Source of the DNA: Caballeronia jiangsuensis
GTDB lineage: Bacteria; Pseudomonadota; Gammaproteobacteria; Burkholderiales; Burkholderiaceae
Length of the DNA stretch: 64,000 nucleotides
Direction: 5' to 3'
Assembly: GCA_000648925.1 (NCBI GenBank)
Contig: JFHF01000001.1
Location: forward strand, 372,001-436,000
Position 1 is the stretch's first letter, and each line of letters starts with the position of its first letter. Both the position numbers and the translations under genes were made by a program. Below, piece by piece: positions 1 through 10,592 of this stretch. The notes beneath the pieces were generated by a model. It had not been told where the DNA came from. It saw nothing but the letters and a program-made list of their open reading frames with translations, and did not search any database.

Positions 1-1017
1 ATTCTGCTGATGATGGTCGGCACGTTCACGATGGCCGTGATGCCTTCGTATCGACACATCGGTATCGCGGCGCCGCTGCTGATCCTGCTCGCGCGGCTTG
101 TGCAAGGCTTCGCGGTCGGCGGCGAGTTCGGCAGCGCGACCGCGTTCATGGTCGAGCACAGCGAAGCGCGGCGTGGCTACTACGCGAGCTGGCAGTTCGC
201 GAGCCAGGGACTCGCCGCCATCATGGCTGCGGCGTTCGGCTCGGTTCTGAGCGCCTGGCTGCCGCAGCCGCAGCTCGAAAGCTGGGGCTGGCGCATTCCT
301 TTCGTTTTCGGCTTGCTCGTCGGGCCGGTCGGCTATTACATCCGCTCGCACCTGGACGAAACGCCGGAGTTTCTCGCGACGCGTTCCAACGCGAAGGCAA
401 GCGCCCCCGGCGTCTCCTTCTCGAATCAATGGCTGAACCTTCTGCTCGCCGTGGGCATCGTGGCGCAATCGACAGTCGGCGTGTACGTCCTGCAGCTCTA
501 TATGCCGATGTACGCGGTCAAGCAGTTGCATCTTCCGGCGACGGCATCGTTCGCCGTCGTGGTGCTCAATGGCGGACTTCAGTTCATTTTTTCGCCGTTG
601 ATGGGCGCGCTCTCCGATCGGCTCGGGCGCATCCGCATCATGCTCGCCACGTCGATCTTCATGGGCGTAACGATTTATCCGATGTTTGCGTGGCTGCAGG
701 CGCATCCGACGATTGCATCGCTCGTCATGCTGCAATCGGTAGCGGGCATTCTGAAGGCGGCGTATTCCGGTCCGATGCCCGCGCTCATGTCCGAGATCTT
801 CCCGACGCGGGTGCGCTCGACCGGACTGTCGATCGGCTACGCGCTCGGCGTCACGTTGTTCGGAGGCTTCGCGCCGACGATCGTCGAAGCGTTCATTCAC
901 GTCACCGGCGACAAGCTCGCGCCGAGCTACTACGTGTTGCTGGCCGCTGTGTTATCGGGTGTATCGCTGGCGATCGTCGCATGGCGCATGCGCGTGCCGC
1001 GTCGTGCTCAGGCGTAA
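1..1017 (+). CDS. MFS transporter, metabolite:H+ symporter (MHS) type, 3' part
   Basis: The reading frame is open from the first base, so the start lies outside the window and about 338 C-terminal residues remain. The segment has repeated hydrophobic helices and the family signatures RLVQGFAVGGEFG (end of helix 4 into the loop) and SDRLGR with following basic residues (loop 8-9 type motif). These are typical of the citrate/proline/shikimate-like MHS branch of the major facilitator superfamily, inner-membrane proton symporters for organic acids or osmolytes. The substrate cannot be read from the sequence. The missing N-terminal part should hold helices 1 to about 3. No terminator is obvious in the 280 bases that follow. 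Confidence 0.88.
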   Translation: MLLMMVGTFTMAVMPSYRHIGIAAPLLILLARLVQGFAVGGEFGSATAFMVEHSEARRGYYASWQFASQGLAAIMAAAFGSVLSAWLPQPQLESWGWRIPFVFGLLVGPVGYYIRSHLDETPEFLATRSNAKASAPGVSFSNQWLNLLLAVGIVAQSTVGVYVLQLYMPMYAVKQLHLPATASFAVVVLNGGLQFIFSPLMGALSDRLGRIRIMLATSIFMGVTIYPMFAWLQAHPTIASLVMLQSVAGILKAAYSGPMPALMSEIFPTRVRSTGLSIGYALGVTLFGGFAPTIVEAFIHVTGDKLAPSYYVLLAAVLSGVSLAIVAWRMRVPRRAQA

Positions 1018-1297
1018 TCGAAGAAAACGCCGTGGCTTAGTCGGCACGTTTCATGCTTTAGCGCATCCACAACTACTCGTCAGACGTTGTAAGAATTCGG
1101 CACGCACGGAACCGGCGCGCCGCGCGTGAGTCTGTCCCCAAGTCTGCAAACTCATTGCAGGGCGGCTAAGATGGAAAAACTAGCCGCTGACACTTGAAGT
1201 TGAGGACGCTAGGACTGAATCGTTCACGGCGTCGCCTGAACCTCGGCCGGCTCTTGTCGGCCGATGGCGCGTTCAGTCCAGCCTGGGAGCGCGATAT

Positions 1298-2122
1298 ATG
1301 CATACAAACAGTACACACGTGATGCCTTGGCGCATCGAAGATATCGATCTCTCTCGGATCGATCGTCAGAAGGCTGCATCCAACGAGCATCTTCTCTTGT
1401 TGTTGTGCGCCTGCTCGTTCATCGAGAGCGGCACCGATCTTTATACGAGCAATCTCAGCAAGTATTTTCACGACGATCCCGAGATCTCGGCGTGGCTGAA
1501 CGATGAATGGGAGCCCGAAGAGATGCAGCACGGAAGGGCGCTCAAGACGTACATCCACCACGTGTGGCCGGAGTTCGACTGGGACACCGCGTTCAGGAAT
1601 TTCTTCGACGAATACTCGCTCACCTGCTCCTACGAGGAGTTCGAGAAGAAGCGCGCGCTCGAAATGGTGGCGCGTTGCGTCGTCGAGACGGGAACTGCCA
1701 CGCTTTATCGCGCAATCAACGATTGTTCGGACGAGCCGGTGCTGAAGGAAATCACCGACAACATCCGTACGGACGAAGTGCGGCACTACAAACACTTTTT
1801 TCACTTCTTCAAGAAGTGGAACAAGATCGAAGGCAATGGCCGCCTGGCCGTGCTCGGCGCGCTCGTGCGGCGTGTGATGGAGTTGAAGAGCGAGGATTCG
1901 GAAATCGCGCTGCGGCACGTGTTCGCCGTTCGTTATCCTGAGCGTGCGCAGGATGCCGAGTACAACCGCGAACTTTCCGCGCGCGTGAATGCGCTCGTGC
2001 GGCGCAATCTGTCCGCGGATCAGGCCATCAAGATGCTGCTCAAGCCGCTCGATTTGCCCGCGCGCATTCAGCCCGGCGTGCACTATCCGCTCTCGAAGAT
2101 GACGCAGTTGTTCTTCCGCTAA
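1298..2122 (+). CDS. Ferritin-like diiron protein of unknown function
   Basis: This 274-residue protein has no signal peptide or membrane segment and is mostly helical. It carries a full four-helix diiron ligand set in the right order: Glu43, Glu75-x-x-His78 (EEMQH), Glu130, and Glu160-x-x-His163 (DEVRH). The spacing resembles class-2 acyl-ACP desaturases and related ferritin-like oxidases, so an oxidase or oxygenase role is possible, but I do not recognise the exact family. The ATG is preceded by GGGAG with an 8-base gap. A strong hairpin terminator follows 11 bases after the stop, so the gene is probably monocistronic. The fold assignment is fairly secure, the reaction is unknown. Confidence 0.8.
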   Translation: MHTNSTHVMPWRIEDIDLSRIDRQKAASNEHLLLLLCACSFIESGTDLYTSNLSKYFHDDPEISAWLNDEWEPEEMQHGRALKTYIHHVWPEFDWDTAFRNFFDEYSLTCSYEEFEKKRALEMVARCVVETGTATLYRAINDCSDEPVLKEITDNIRTDEVRHYKHFFHFFKKWNKIEGNGRLAVLGALVRRVMELKSEDSEIALRHVFAVRYPERAQDAEYNRELSARVNALVRRNLSADQAIKMLLKPLDLPARIQPGVHYPLSKMTQLFFR

Positions 2123-2133
2123 CCTTGCTCGAC

Positions 2134-2160
2134 GATGCCGGTTCAAAGCCGGCATCTTTC
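2134..2160 (+). terminator. Intrinsic terminator after the ferritin-like gene
   Basis: A perfect 8-bp stem, GATGCCGG (2134-2141) with CCGGCATC (2149-2156), encloses a 7-base loop and is followed by TTTC. It lies just after the stop at 2122. It also contains the ATG at 2135, which makes that codon an unlikely start for the next gene. Confidence 0.7.
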
Positions 2161-2161
2161 C

Positions 2162-2674
2162 ATGTCCGATTCCAACGCACCGCAGCCGTCGCTCTCTTCA
2201 CACACCGTTTTCGACGAGTGGCCGCCCGAGTTGCGTGCGCTCTTCGACGGTACGCTCACTGGCGTCGATACTGGTTTCACCGCGTCGCTGTGCACGGCCG
2301 ATCACGGGCATCGCGTGCGAACCGCGCTGCTCGGCGTCGGCGAACTGCTTGCGCCGGATGCGCGCACGCTTGCTTTCGCGCTATGGCCGTCGTCGCGGAC
2401 GGCGCAGGCCATCACCGCGACCGGACGCGCGACTCTCGCCTTCGTATTCGACGAGGCGTTCTATCAGGTGCATCTGGATGCGCGCCGCGTGCCGCTCGAC
2501 GACGTGCCGCTGGCGTGCTTCGTCGGCACGATCGAGACTGGTGAAGTTCAGCGGGTGGGATATGCACGACTCACGAACGGAATCGTCTTCGAACTGACTG
2601 ATGCGCAGTCGGTGCTCGCGCGCTGGCGCGAGCAACTCGAATGGCTGAAGCGGGCGGCGAGCGCCGCCGCCTGA
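2162..2674 (+). CDS. Pyridoxamine 5'-phosphate oxidase-like FMN split-barrel protein
   Basis: A 170-residue soluble protein. The N-terminal pattern (a short helix, then the strands around GFTASLCTADHGHRVRTALL and LAFALWPSSRTAQAITATGR) resembles the FMN-binding split barrel of the pyridoxamine 5'-phosphate oxidase superfamily, whose small members bind flavin, F420 or haem. I chose the ATG at 2162 (MSDSN) over the in-frame ATG at 2135, because the latter sits inside the terminator hairpin of the preceding gene. The gene converges on rhlE with only 9 bases between stops. The family assignment rests on general similarity and the substrate is unknown. Confidence 0.62.
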   Translation: MSDSNAPQPSLSSHTVFDEWPPELRALFDGTLTGVDTGFTASLCTADHGHRVRTALLGVGELLAPDARTLAFALWPSSRTAQAITATGRATLAFVFDEAFYQVHLDARRVPLDDVPLACFVGTIETGEVQRVGYARLTNGIVFELTDAQSVLARWREQLEWLKRAASAAA

Positions 2675-2683
2675 AACATCGCT

Positions 2684-4219
<1,536 letters not shown>

Positions 4220-4458
4220 AAATTGGATACTTATTCGTTGTGTCGAGCGGCGCGCATGCGAATCAGGCTGCGGCGAATCGTGGTTCGGCCGGCAGAGCGC
4301 ATGTGCATCGCTCGAAGAAAAATCGGGCGGCGGGCCATTCGGCGATCAGCGATCGCCGGACGTTGCCGCGAGGGTCGACGTGCTATCAAGACACGTCATC
4401 TGGCGCTAAGTTGCATCGATGGACACTTCGACGCGGCGGCGCCCGTTTCAGCCGATGC

Positions 4459-5079
4459 TCACGCGACGTAGCGCGCGACGCTCACGAACTGACACAGGCT
4501 GCCTGCGAGCACGAACAGATGCCAGATTCCGTGTCCATGCCGAATGCGCTCGTCGTTGATGAAAAACCAGATGCCCGCGGTGTACACGACCCCGCCCGCC
4601 ACCAGCCACGCGGTTCCCGCGGGCGGCAGCGCCGTCACGAGCGGATGAATGGCTACGAGCGCGAGCCATCCCATCAACACGTACAGCACCATCGATACGC
4701 TGCGGGTTCGGCGCCCGAGCGTCAGTTCCTGCGTGATGCCGAGCACCGCAAGTCCCCAGCTCACGCCGAAGAGGGACCAGCCCCAGGGACCACGCAAGGT
4801 CACTAGTGTATACGGCGTGTAGCTGCCGGCTATCAACAAGTAGATGGCCGAGTGATCGCACTTTTGCAGTATCGCTTTCATGCGCGGCGAGCGCACGCAG
4901 TGATACAGCGTCGAGATGATGTAGAGCGCGCAGAGCATCGCGCCATACACCGCGAAACTGACGACCTTGTAGGCGTCGCCGTCCAGTGCGCCCATTGTCA
5001 CGAGCGTCGCCAGACCCGCCACCGACAGCAGCGCGCCGATCAGATGGCTGATGCTGTTGAAACGCTCGCCTGCGTGCAT
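4459..5079 (-). CDS. Hemolysin III / PAQR family integral membrane protein
   Basis: A 206-residue protein with about seven hydrophobic helices. It starts MHAGERFNSISHLIGALLS, the conserved N-terminal signature of the hemolysin III (TrhA/YqfA) branch of the PAQR family. The metal-binding residues expected for PAQR proteins are visible: a serine and histidine in the STLYH segment, Asp in KCDHSAIYLLIAGSYTPY, and a C-terminal HGHGIWHLFV segment with histidines. Members are inner-membrane proteins of uncertain function, linked in some bacteria to membrane fluidity control. The name hemolysin is historical and does not show toxicity. A hairpin between this start and the upstream cytochrome gene suggests separate transcription. 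Confidence 0.88.
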   Translation of the reverse strand: MHAGERFNSISHLIGALLSVAGLATLVTMGALDGDAYKVVSFAVYGAMLCALYIISTLYHCVRSPRMKAILQKCDHSAIYLLIAGSYTPYTLVTLRGPWGWSLFGVSWGLAVLGITQELTLGRRTRSVSMVLYVLMGWLALVAIHPLVTALPPAGTAWLVAGGVVYTAGIWFFINDERIRHGHGIWHLFVLAGSLCQFVSVARYVA

Positions 5080-5094
5080 GAATTGGATCCGCCA

Positions 5095-5135
5095 AAAGAC
5101 AAGGGGCGCGGCCCCAACTACGAAGGCTGCGCCCC
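5095..5135 (-). terminator. Probable terminator of the cytochrome c operon
   Basis: Arms 5103-5113 and 5125-5135 form an 11-bp stem with one G-T pair and an 11-base loop. Read on the minus strand it follows the cytochrome c stop at 5180, and the stem is followed by TTGTCTTTT. The imperfect T run lowers confidence. Confidence 0.55.
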
Positions 5136-5179
5136 AAATGCGTATTGTACGCTCTATTGACGGATGACCGCCGCGGACC

Positions 5180-6478
5180 TCAGTCGAGCGGTGCCGAACG
5201 CAGATTGCTCACCTGCTGCGGCGACACCGGCGTGCCGTGGTTGCCCCACGACATACGGATGTACGTCACGACCGCGGCCACTTCCGTATCCGACAGCGAC
5301 TGCGCGAAAGGCGGCATCCCGTGCGGCATCGGATTGCCTTCCGTGCTCGGCGGATAGCCGCCGTTCAGCGTCATGCGGATCGGGTTGACGGCCGACGGCA
5401 TCTGGATCGACTGGTTGTTGGCGAGCGGCGGATACGCCGGCGGCTTGCCAAGACCGGTTTCCTGATGGCACTTCGCGCAGTTCTCGGTGTAGACCTTCTT
5501 GCCCAGCGTGAGCAGCTCGCCGCCGAACTTCTCGGACGTCTCGAGCTGCATGACTTCGGGCGCTTCCTTCTTCTGCGGGATCGACTTGAGATAGGTCGAG
5601 ATCGCGTTGACGTCCGCGTCGGTCATGTACTGCAGGCTGTTGTGGACCACTTCGGCCATCGGGCCGAACACCGCGCCGCGTTGCGACACGCCGGTCTTCA
5701 GCAGATCGTTGATGTCCTTCAGGTCCCAGTCGCCGAGGCCCGCTTCCTTGTTCGACGTGAGCGACGGCGCGTACCAGTTCTGCAGCGGGATCAGGCCGCC
5801 GGCGAAGGCCGCCGAGCTGACCGGGCCGCCCATCGCGTTGATCGACGTGTGGCACATCGCGCAATGGCCGAGGCCTTCGACCAGATACGCGCCGCGGTTC
5901 CATTCGACCGATTTGGTCGGATCCGGCTTGTACTCGCCTTCGCTGAAGAAGAGGGTGCGCCAGCCGATCAGCAGGTTGCGGTTATTGAACGGGAAGCGCA
6001 GTTCATGCGGACGGCTCGGCTCGGAAACAGGCGTCACGGAACGCAGGTACGCGTAGATCGCGTCGGAGTCGGCGCGCGTGACCTTCGTGTAGCTCGTGAA
6101 CGGGAAGCCGGGGTAGAGCAGGCTGCCGTCCTTCGAACGGCCCGTGTGCATCGCGCGATAGAAGTCGTCGGAGGTCCACTTGCCGATGCCGTATTGATCG
6201 TCAGGCGTGATGTTCGGCGTGAACATCGTGCCGAACGGCGTGGCCATCGGCAGGCCGCCCGCGAATTGCTTGCCGCCGCGCACCGTGTGGCACGCGATAC
6301 AGTCGCCGGCGCGCGCGAGGTATTCACCTTGCTTGATGAGCGCGGCCTTGTCGGCCGGCGTCGCCGCGATGGCGCCGCCCGAATGCAGATTGTCGCCGCC
6401 CGACCAGAGAACGGCGGCGGCTGCGACGGCTGCCACCACGACAGCCGAGGAAAGTGCGAACAGGGACTTGCGTTTCAT
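5180..6478 (-). CDS. Triple-haem cytochrome c, dehydrogenase electron-transfer subunit type
   Basis: A 432-residue exported protein with an N-terminal hydrophobic segment (residues about 5-25) and three CxxCH haem-binding sites at C60 (CIACH), C206 (CAMCH) and C334 (CAKCH). The three-domain layout matches the cytochrome subunit of membrane-bound alcohol, aldehyde or gluconate dehydrogenases, which passes electrons to ubiquinone. No dehydrogenase subunit lies next to it here. Its only partner is the dihaem cytochrome gene 21 bases upstream, so the two are probably cotranscribed. It may serve a dehydrogenase encoded elsewhere or form part of a cytochrome chain to a terminal oxidase. Confidence 0.88.
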   Translation of the reverse strand: MKRKSLFALSSAVVVAAVAAAAVLWSGGDNLHSGGAIAATPADKAALIKQGEYLARAGDCIACHTVRGGKQFAGGLPMATPFGTMFTPNITPDDQYGIGKWTSDDFYRAMHTGRSKDGSLLYPGFPFTSYTKVTRADSDAIYAYLRSVTPVSEPSRPHELRFPFNNRNLLIGWRTLFFSEGEYKPDPTKSVEWNRGAYLVEGLGHCAMCHTSINAMGGPVSSAAFAGGLIPLQNWYAPSLTSNKEAGLGDWDLKDINDLLKTGVSQRGAVFGPMAEVVHNSLQYMTDADVNAISTYLKSIPQKKEAPEVMQLETSEKFGGELLTLGKKVYTENCAKCHQETGLGKPPAYPPLANNQSIQMPSAVNPIRMTLNGGYPPSTEGNPMPHGMPPFAQSLSDTEVAAVVTYIRMSWGNHGTPVSPQQVSNLRSAPLD

Positions 6479-6499
6479 TATGTTGTCGCTCCAGACGCC

Positions 6500-7246
6500 T
6501 TATTGCAGTTCGCTGCCGCACTTGAGCGGCATCTTCAACGAGCCAGCAGGCGCGGGCACCGGGTTGGCGGGTGCGGTTTGCGTGGACAGCCATGCGGCGA
6601 CGGCGGTCACGTCGTCATCCGTCAGGCGCGAGGCGATCTGCTGCATGCAATCGGGCGCCTTCGCGTGACGCGTGCCCGACTTCCATGCGCCGACTTGCGC
6701 GCTGATGTAGTCCGAATGCAGGCCGACGAGACCCGGAATGGCCGGCTGCATGCCGGTCAGGCCCTTGCCGTGGCAAGCCGCGCACGCGGGAATGTTTTTC
6801 GATGCATCGCCGTTCAGCACGATCTGCTGGCCGCGCGCGAGCGTCGTCGAAGAGACGTTCGTCTTGGCGGGCGGCGGATACGGCGGACGCTGATTCGAGA
6901 AGTACGTCGCGATCTGATGAAGGTAATCGTCCGAGAGATACGTGACGAGATAGTTCATCGGCGGGTACTTGCGCCGGCCTTCGCGGAAATTCTGGAGCTG
7001 GTTGTACAGATAGTCGGCAGGCTTGCCGGCAAGACGTGGGAAGTAGTCGTTGTCCGTGCCTTCACCATGAACGCCGTGGCACGCCGTACAGCCTTGCACG
7101 CGCGCGGCCATCGTGTCCGGTGCGATCGGCTGGTTCTGCGCCTGCGCGGCGGAGCTGAAAACGCCAGCGCTGCCTACCAGAGCCGAGGCAAAAGCCATAG
7201 CGAGCAGCGGACGAAAAATGCGTCTTGAAAACACGCGACACTCCAT
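6500..7246 (-). CDS. Dihaem cytochrome c (c4-like)
   Basis: A 248-residue exported protein with a signal peptide ending near SSAAQAQ and two CxxCH sites, C53 (CTACH) and C155 (CAACH), about 100 residues apart. That is the two-domain layout of cytochrome c4-type periplasmic electron carriers. I chose the ATG at 7246 because it gives a clean signal peptide. The in-frame start further upstream would add 54 residues unlike a signal sequence. It is the first gene of a two-gene unit with the triple-haem cytochrome. A plausible promoter reads TAGTCA, 17 bases, TAGAAT (7400 down to 7372). Confidence 0.85.
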   Translation of the reverse strand: MECRVFSRRIFRPLLAMAFASALVGSAGVFSSAAQAQNQPIAPDTMAARVQGCTACHGVHGEGTDNDYFPRLAGKPADYLYNQLQNFREGRRKYPPMNYLVTYLSDDYLHQIATYFSNQRPPYPPPAKTNVSSTTLARGQQIVLNGDASKNIPACAACHGKGLTGMQPAIPGLVGLHSDYISAQVGAWKSGTRHAKAPDCMQQIASRLTDDDVTAVAAWLSTQTAPANPVPAPAGSLKMPLKCGSELQ

Positions 7247-7705
7247 GAAATTCGGGGACCTGCCGAGCTTCGTGCGGCTCGGTGCGAAGGTGGCGAACCA
7301 CGGCCACGCAGGGGGCGGTGGGTGGCGGACCACGGCCACAGCGGCTCGACGAGCCTCTGATGCGACGCGGCATTCTATCATCGATGCATGATGATGACTA
7401 TTTGACAAATCTCGCTCTAAGTCCTGCTGCAGCGCATTCGCGACAATATGCCGCGCGGCTCTTGACCGCCCGCGACGAACTTAATAGGCACGAATCGTCC
7501 ATTGCGTTTCGACAAATATTCGACTCGACGCGGGAGCCGCCTGATCGATGTGCTTCATGCAGTTTCGGAAGCCCCCGGCAAAAATTCAAGGCGTTTCGAC
7601 GACGTTCGATGCTGTGCTGCACCGTGGACGTTCGTTTAGACTCCGCAGACTTCCTTCGATGAGCTTCCTTTTGGCGATGCCCGCTCGCACCGCGACCGCT
7701 TCCGC
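7247..7705. other. Intergenic region between cytochrome c and CopD-like genes
   Basis: A 459-base divergent region. I see no convincing gene in it. It holds a possible minus-strand promoter for the cytochrome genes (-35 TAGTCA at 7400-7395 and -10 TAGAAT at 7377-7372, spacer 17). A TTGACA at 7402 on the plus strand has no good -10 partner. Short direct repeats of CCACGGCCAC occur near 7300-7340. Confidence 0.5.
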
Positions 7706-8638
7706 ATGATGAACGACGATCCTCTCTGGCTTGCGCAGACGGCCTTCGCGGCGCTCGCCGATCTCGCCTTTGCCTGTGCGCTCGGCGTATTGCTCCTGAA
7801 CGGCTGGCTGTCGCGCGAACAAGCGTTCGCAGCCGTGTCGCCTGCGCGATATGGCTGGCGGCGTGCTGCGCGCGGCGGTCCGATCGCCGCGATCGTGCTG
7901 ATTTTGTGCAGCTTCGTCTCGCTATGGCTGCAATCGGCGGCGATGAGCGGCGCGCCGATTTCGCAAGCGGGCGCGTCCTTGTGGCTGGTCGCGACGAGCA
8001 CGCACGCGGGCATCGGCTGGTCGGTCGCGCTCGTGGGCAGCGTGCTTTTGTTGCTCGCGGCGAGCGGCGCTTCGCTGTCGATGGCGCGGATCGGAATGGC
8101 GATGCTTGCAGCGCTGATCGTCGCGGCGGGCAAGTCGGCGATCGGCCACGCTGCCGATGCAGGCGCGTTCTCTCTCGCGGAAGGCGTGCAAACGCTGCAT
8201 CTGCTCGCGACGGCGACGTGGGGCGGCATCGTCATCGCGGGTGCGTTCGTGTTGCCGGCGCTCGATACGTCGGTGGCGCGCGCGGTCCTGATTCGCACGG
8301 TCGCACGCATGTCGAAAGCGGCGTCGGTCGCGGTTGCGCTTGTGGTCCTGACGGGCGCGTTCAACGGCTGGCGCGGTGTCGGCGGCTCGCTCGCGGCGCT
8401 CACTGCGAGCGTCTGGGGTCACGTGTTGATCGTCAAACTCGCGCTGGTCGCGGCGGCGCTCGCGTTCGGCGCGCTGAATCGATGGTCGGCGTTGCCGCGT
8501 CTGCAACGCTCGGCATCGACGATGGACGCCCACACGGTCATCAACGTGATGCGCATCGAAGCCGTGATGATGGCCGGGGTATTCGTGGCGGCGGCCGTGC
8601 TGTCGCACAGCGTGCCGGGATCGGCCCTCGCGGGCTGA
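7706..8638 (+). CDS. CopD-family copper resistance/uptake membrane protein
   Basis: A 310-residue polytopic membrane protein with about eight hydrophobic helices. The segment LHLLATATWGGIVIAGAFVLPAL (residues about 170-190) carries the HxxxxxxWGG-like signature of the CopD family (inner-membrane copper transport, as in PcoD/YcnJ). There is no adjacent copC, so this is a stand-alone CopD-like protein. The start could be either of two adjacent ATG codons (7706 or 7709), and no good ribosome-binding site separates them. It converges with a small minus-strand gene 12 bases later. Copper as substrate is inferred from the family only. Confidence 0.75.
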   Translation: MMNDDPLWLAQTAFAALADLAFACALGVLLLNGWLSREQAFAAVSPARYGWRRAARGGPIAAIVLILCSFVSLWLQSAAMSGAPISQAGASLWLVATSTHAGIGWSVALVGSVLLLLAASGASLSMARIGMAMLAALIVAAGKSAIGHAADAGAFSLAEGVQTLHLLATATWGGIVIAGAFVLPALDTSVARAVLIRTVARMSKAASVAVALVVLTGAFNGWRGVGGSLAALTASVWGHVLIVKLALVAAALAFGALNRWSALPRLQRSASTMDAHTVINVMRIEAVMMAGVFVAAAVLSHSVPGSALAG

Positions 8639-8650
8639 CGCCGCGTGCGC

Positions 8651-8950
8651 TTATTCGTAGCCGAGCTTGTGAGAGACGATCGGCGCGCAAAAGAGCGCCA
8701 CCGCGCAGCCGATGATCTTGCCTTGCAGTTCGACCAACGCCGTATGCGAGTCCGCGAAGAAGATCACTTCGAGCAACTGCGGCAGGCAGAACACGACCGC
8801 GGCGCCGATGAACCAGCGCGTCACCGCCGCGATGCGCCAGTTATGCTGCGCGCCGATTCCCGCCGCCACCACACGCGCCACGCCCAGCGCGACGAGTGAG
8901 CCCACGGCCAGTTGGGCTCGGACATATTCATCGGGAAGGACGTGCCACAT
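8651..8950 (-). CDS. Small hypothetical membrane protein (99 aa)
   Basis: A 99-residue protein with about three hydrophobic segments (residues roughly 14-32, 42-60 and 75-92) separated by short polar stretches. It begins MWHVLPDEYVRAQLAVG and ends ALFCAPIVSHKLGYE. I do not recognise the family. The coding case rests on its regular alternation of hydrophobic helices, its position just 12 bases from the convergent CopD-like stop, and the lack of any better frame in this stretch. No function can be assigned. Confidence 0.6.
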   Translation of the reverse strand: MWHVLPDEYVRAQLAVGSLVALGVARVVAAGIGAQHNWRIAAVTRWFIGAAVVFCLPQLLEVIFFADSHTALVELQGKIIGCAVALFCAPIVSHKLGYE

Positions 8951-9048
8951 GATCGTTCTCGCTCTTTTTAGTGACTATTGGCAAGGGTACGCGCAGGAAG
9001 CTTGGCAGTATGTACGAAAAAACGCAGATCGTGGGCGCGCGGCATCGC

Positions 9049-9864
9049 TCAGAACGTATGCTCGGGGCCCGGGAAAGTGCCGTCCTTCACGGCGCGCACA
9101 TAGGCTTCTACGGCCGCGAAAATGCTCGACTGGCCTTGCATGAAATCCTTGACGAAGCGCGGCCGTTTGCCGTGGAAGATGCCGAGCATGTCGTGCAGCA
9201 CGAGCACTTGTCCCGAGCAGTCGATACCCGCGCCGATGCCGATGGTCGGAATCGCGAGCGCCTCCGTGACATCGCGCGCGAGCAGCGTAGGCACCGCTTC
9301 GATCACGATCAGTTGCGCGCCCGCGTCCTGCAGCGCGATGGCGTCGCGCTTCATCTGCTCGGCGGCCGCTTCGGACTTGCCCTGCACCTTGAAGCCGCCG
9401 AACGCGTGCACCGATTGCGGCGTGAGCCCGACGTGCCCGCACACCGGAATCGACCGCTCGACCAGAAAGCGCACGGTGTCCGCGAGCCACTCGCCGCCTT
9501 CGATCTTGACCATCTGCGCGCCCGCGCGCATCAGTTGCACGGCGTTCGCGTAGGCATCTTCCTTCGAGCCGATCGTGCCGAACGGCATGTCCGCGACGAT
9601 GAGCGCGCTCCGGTTGCCGCGCGCGACCGACGCCGTGTGATACGCGATGTCGGCGAGCGTGACGGGCAGCGTCGTGCTGTGCCCTTGCAGCACGTTGCCG
9701 AGCGAATCGCCGATCAGCATGACATCGACGCCCGCGCGTTCGAGCAGCGCGCCGAAGCTCGCGTCGTAGCACGTGAGCATCGCGATGCGTTCGCCGGTCT
9801 CGCGCATGGTTTGAAGCTTGGGTACGGTGATCGTCGAGCGATTCGTTTCCTGCAGATACGTCAT
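9049..9864 (-). CDS. panB: 3-methyl-2-oxobutanoate hydroxymethyltransferase
   Basis: A 271-residue enzyme of pantothenate and CoA synthesis. It transfers a hydroxymethyl group from methylene-tetrahydrofolate to 2-oxoisovalerate, giving ketopantoate. Family motifs are visible: [45 protein letters not shown] (metal and substrate site), [17 protein letters not shown] and [20 protein letters not shown]. Length is normal. It is the last gene of a minus-strand operon, 47 bases after the deoxynucleoside kinase. Folate-linked folK lies two genes upstream, which fits a cofactor-supply operon. Confidence 0.97.
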   Translation of the reverse strand: MTYLQETNRSTITVPKLQTMRETGERIAMLTCYDASFGALLERAGVDVMLIGDSLGNVLQGHSTTLPVTLADIAYHTASVARGNRSALIVADMPFGTIGSKEDAYANAVQLMRAGAQMVKIEGGEWLADTVRFLVERSIPVCGHVGLTPQSVHAFGGFKVQGKSEAAAEQMKRDAIALQDAGAQLIVIEAVPTLLARDVTEALAIPTIGIGAGIDCSGQVLVLHDMLGIFHGKRPRFVKDFMQGQSSIFAAVEAYVRAVKDGTFPGPEHTF

Positions 9865-9911
9865 GATCGTTTCACTATAGAGTCGCTAAAGAGGGTGGCT
9901 GCGCGACGCGC

Positions 9912-10592
9912 TCAGACCGATACGCCTTTGACAAAGAATTCCTTGCGTCCGCGCATCGATTCGATGCGCTCGACGAGGAGCGCGAGATCGTCATCCGATG
10001 CAAGCGGGTTCAGGTGCTCCGCATTCACGGTGAGCAACGGCGTCGCGTCATAGTGATAGAAAAAGTCGTTATACGCATCGCAGAGCGCGCGCAGATACGA
10101 ATCGGAGATTTGCAGCTCCATCGGCAGCGCGCGTTTCTGGATGCGCGAGAAGAGCACTTCCGGGCTCGCCTGCAGATAGACGACGAGATCGGGCGCGGGC
10201 CCGCTCGAATGTATGCGCGAGGCGACGTCCCTGTATAGCTGAAACTCGTCGTCGGGCAGCGTGAGACGCGCGAAGAGCTCGCTCTTCTGCGTGAGAAAGT
10301 CGGTCATCAGCGCGGCGCCGCTCGTCACGATATCGGCGGCTTCCTGTGTCTGCGATGCGCGCTGCAACGCGAAGCTCAACTGCGTGGCGAGCGCGTGACG
10401 CGTCGTGTCGCGATAGAAGCGTTCGAGAAACGGATTGTCCTGCGGGCGCTCAAAGAGCGTGCGCATCGACCAGCGTTCGGCGAGCAGCGTCGCGAGCGTC
10501 GTCTTGCCGACGCCGATCGGCCCTTCGATCGCGATATAACGATGCGGCGGCCGCAGTTGCGGCGCGGTCACGGTGAGTGGCGGAACGCTCAT
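9912..10592 (-). CDS. Deoxynucleoside kinase (dGK/dAK/dCK type)
   Basis: A 226-residue P-loop kinase of the deoxyribonucleoside kinase family, which phosphorylates deoxynucleosides for salvage. The nucleotide-binding loop is EGPIGVGKTTLA near residue 25. The DRS-like catalytic pattern of this family is represented by the DVAS and HSSG stretch, and a lid region RIQKRALPMEL is visible. The start ATG overlaps the folK stop by four bases (ATGA), so the two are translationally coupled. Sugar and base specificity cannot be read from sequence. Confidence 0.85.
   Translation of the reverse strand: MSVPPLTVTAPQLRPPHRYIAIEGPIGVGKTTLATLLAERWSMRTLFERPQDNPFLERFYRDTTRHALATQLSFALQRASQTQEAADIVTSGAALMTDFLTQKSELFARLTLPDDEFQLYRDVASRIHSSGPAPDLVVYLQASPEVLFSRIQKRALPMELQISDSYLRALCDAYNDFFYHYDATPLLTVNAEHLNPLASDDDLALLVERIESMRGRKEFFVKGVSV

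Noticed and set aside
2135..2161. Earlier start for the flavin split-barrel gene
   Set aside because: The ATG at 2135 is in the stem of the terminator of the preceding gene.
5237..7228. Long open frame on the plus strand opposite the cytochrome genes
   Set aside because: It is arginine-, alanine- and histidine-rich and lies antisense to two clear cytochrome genes with CxxCH motifs. Such frames arise from high third-position GC.
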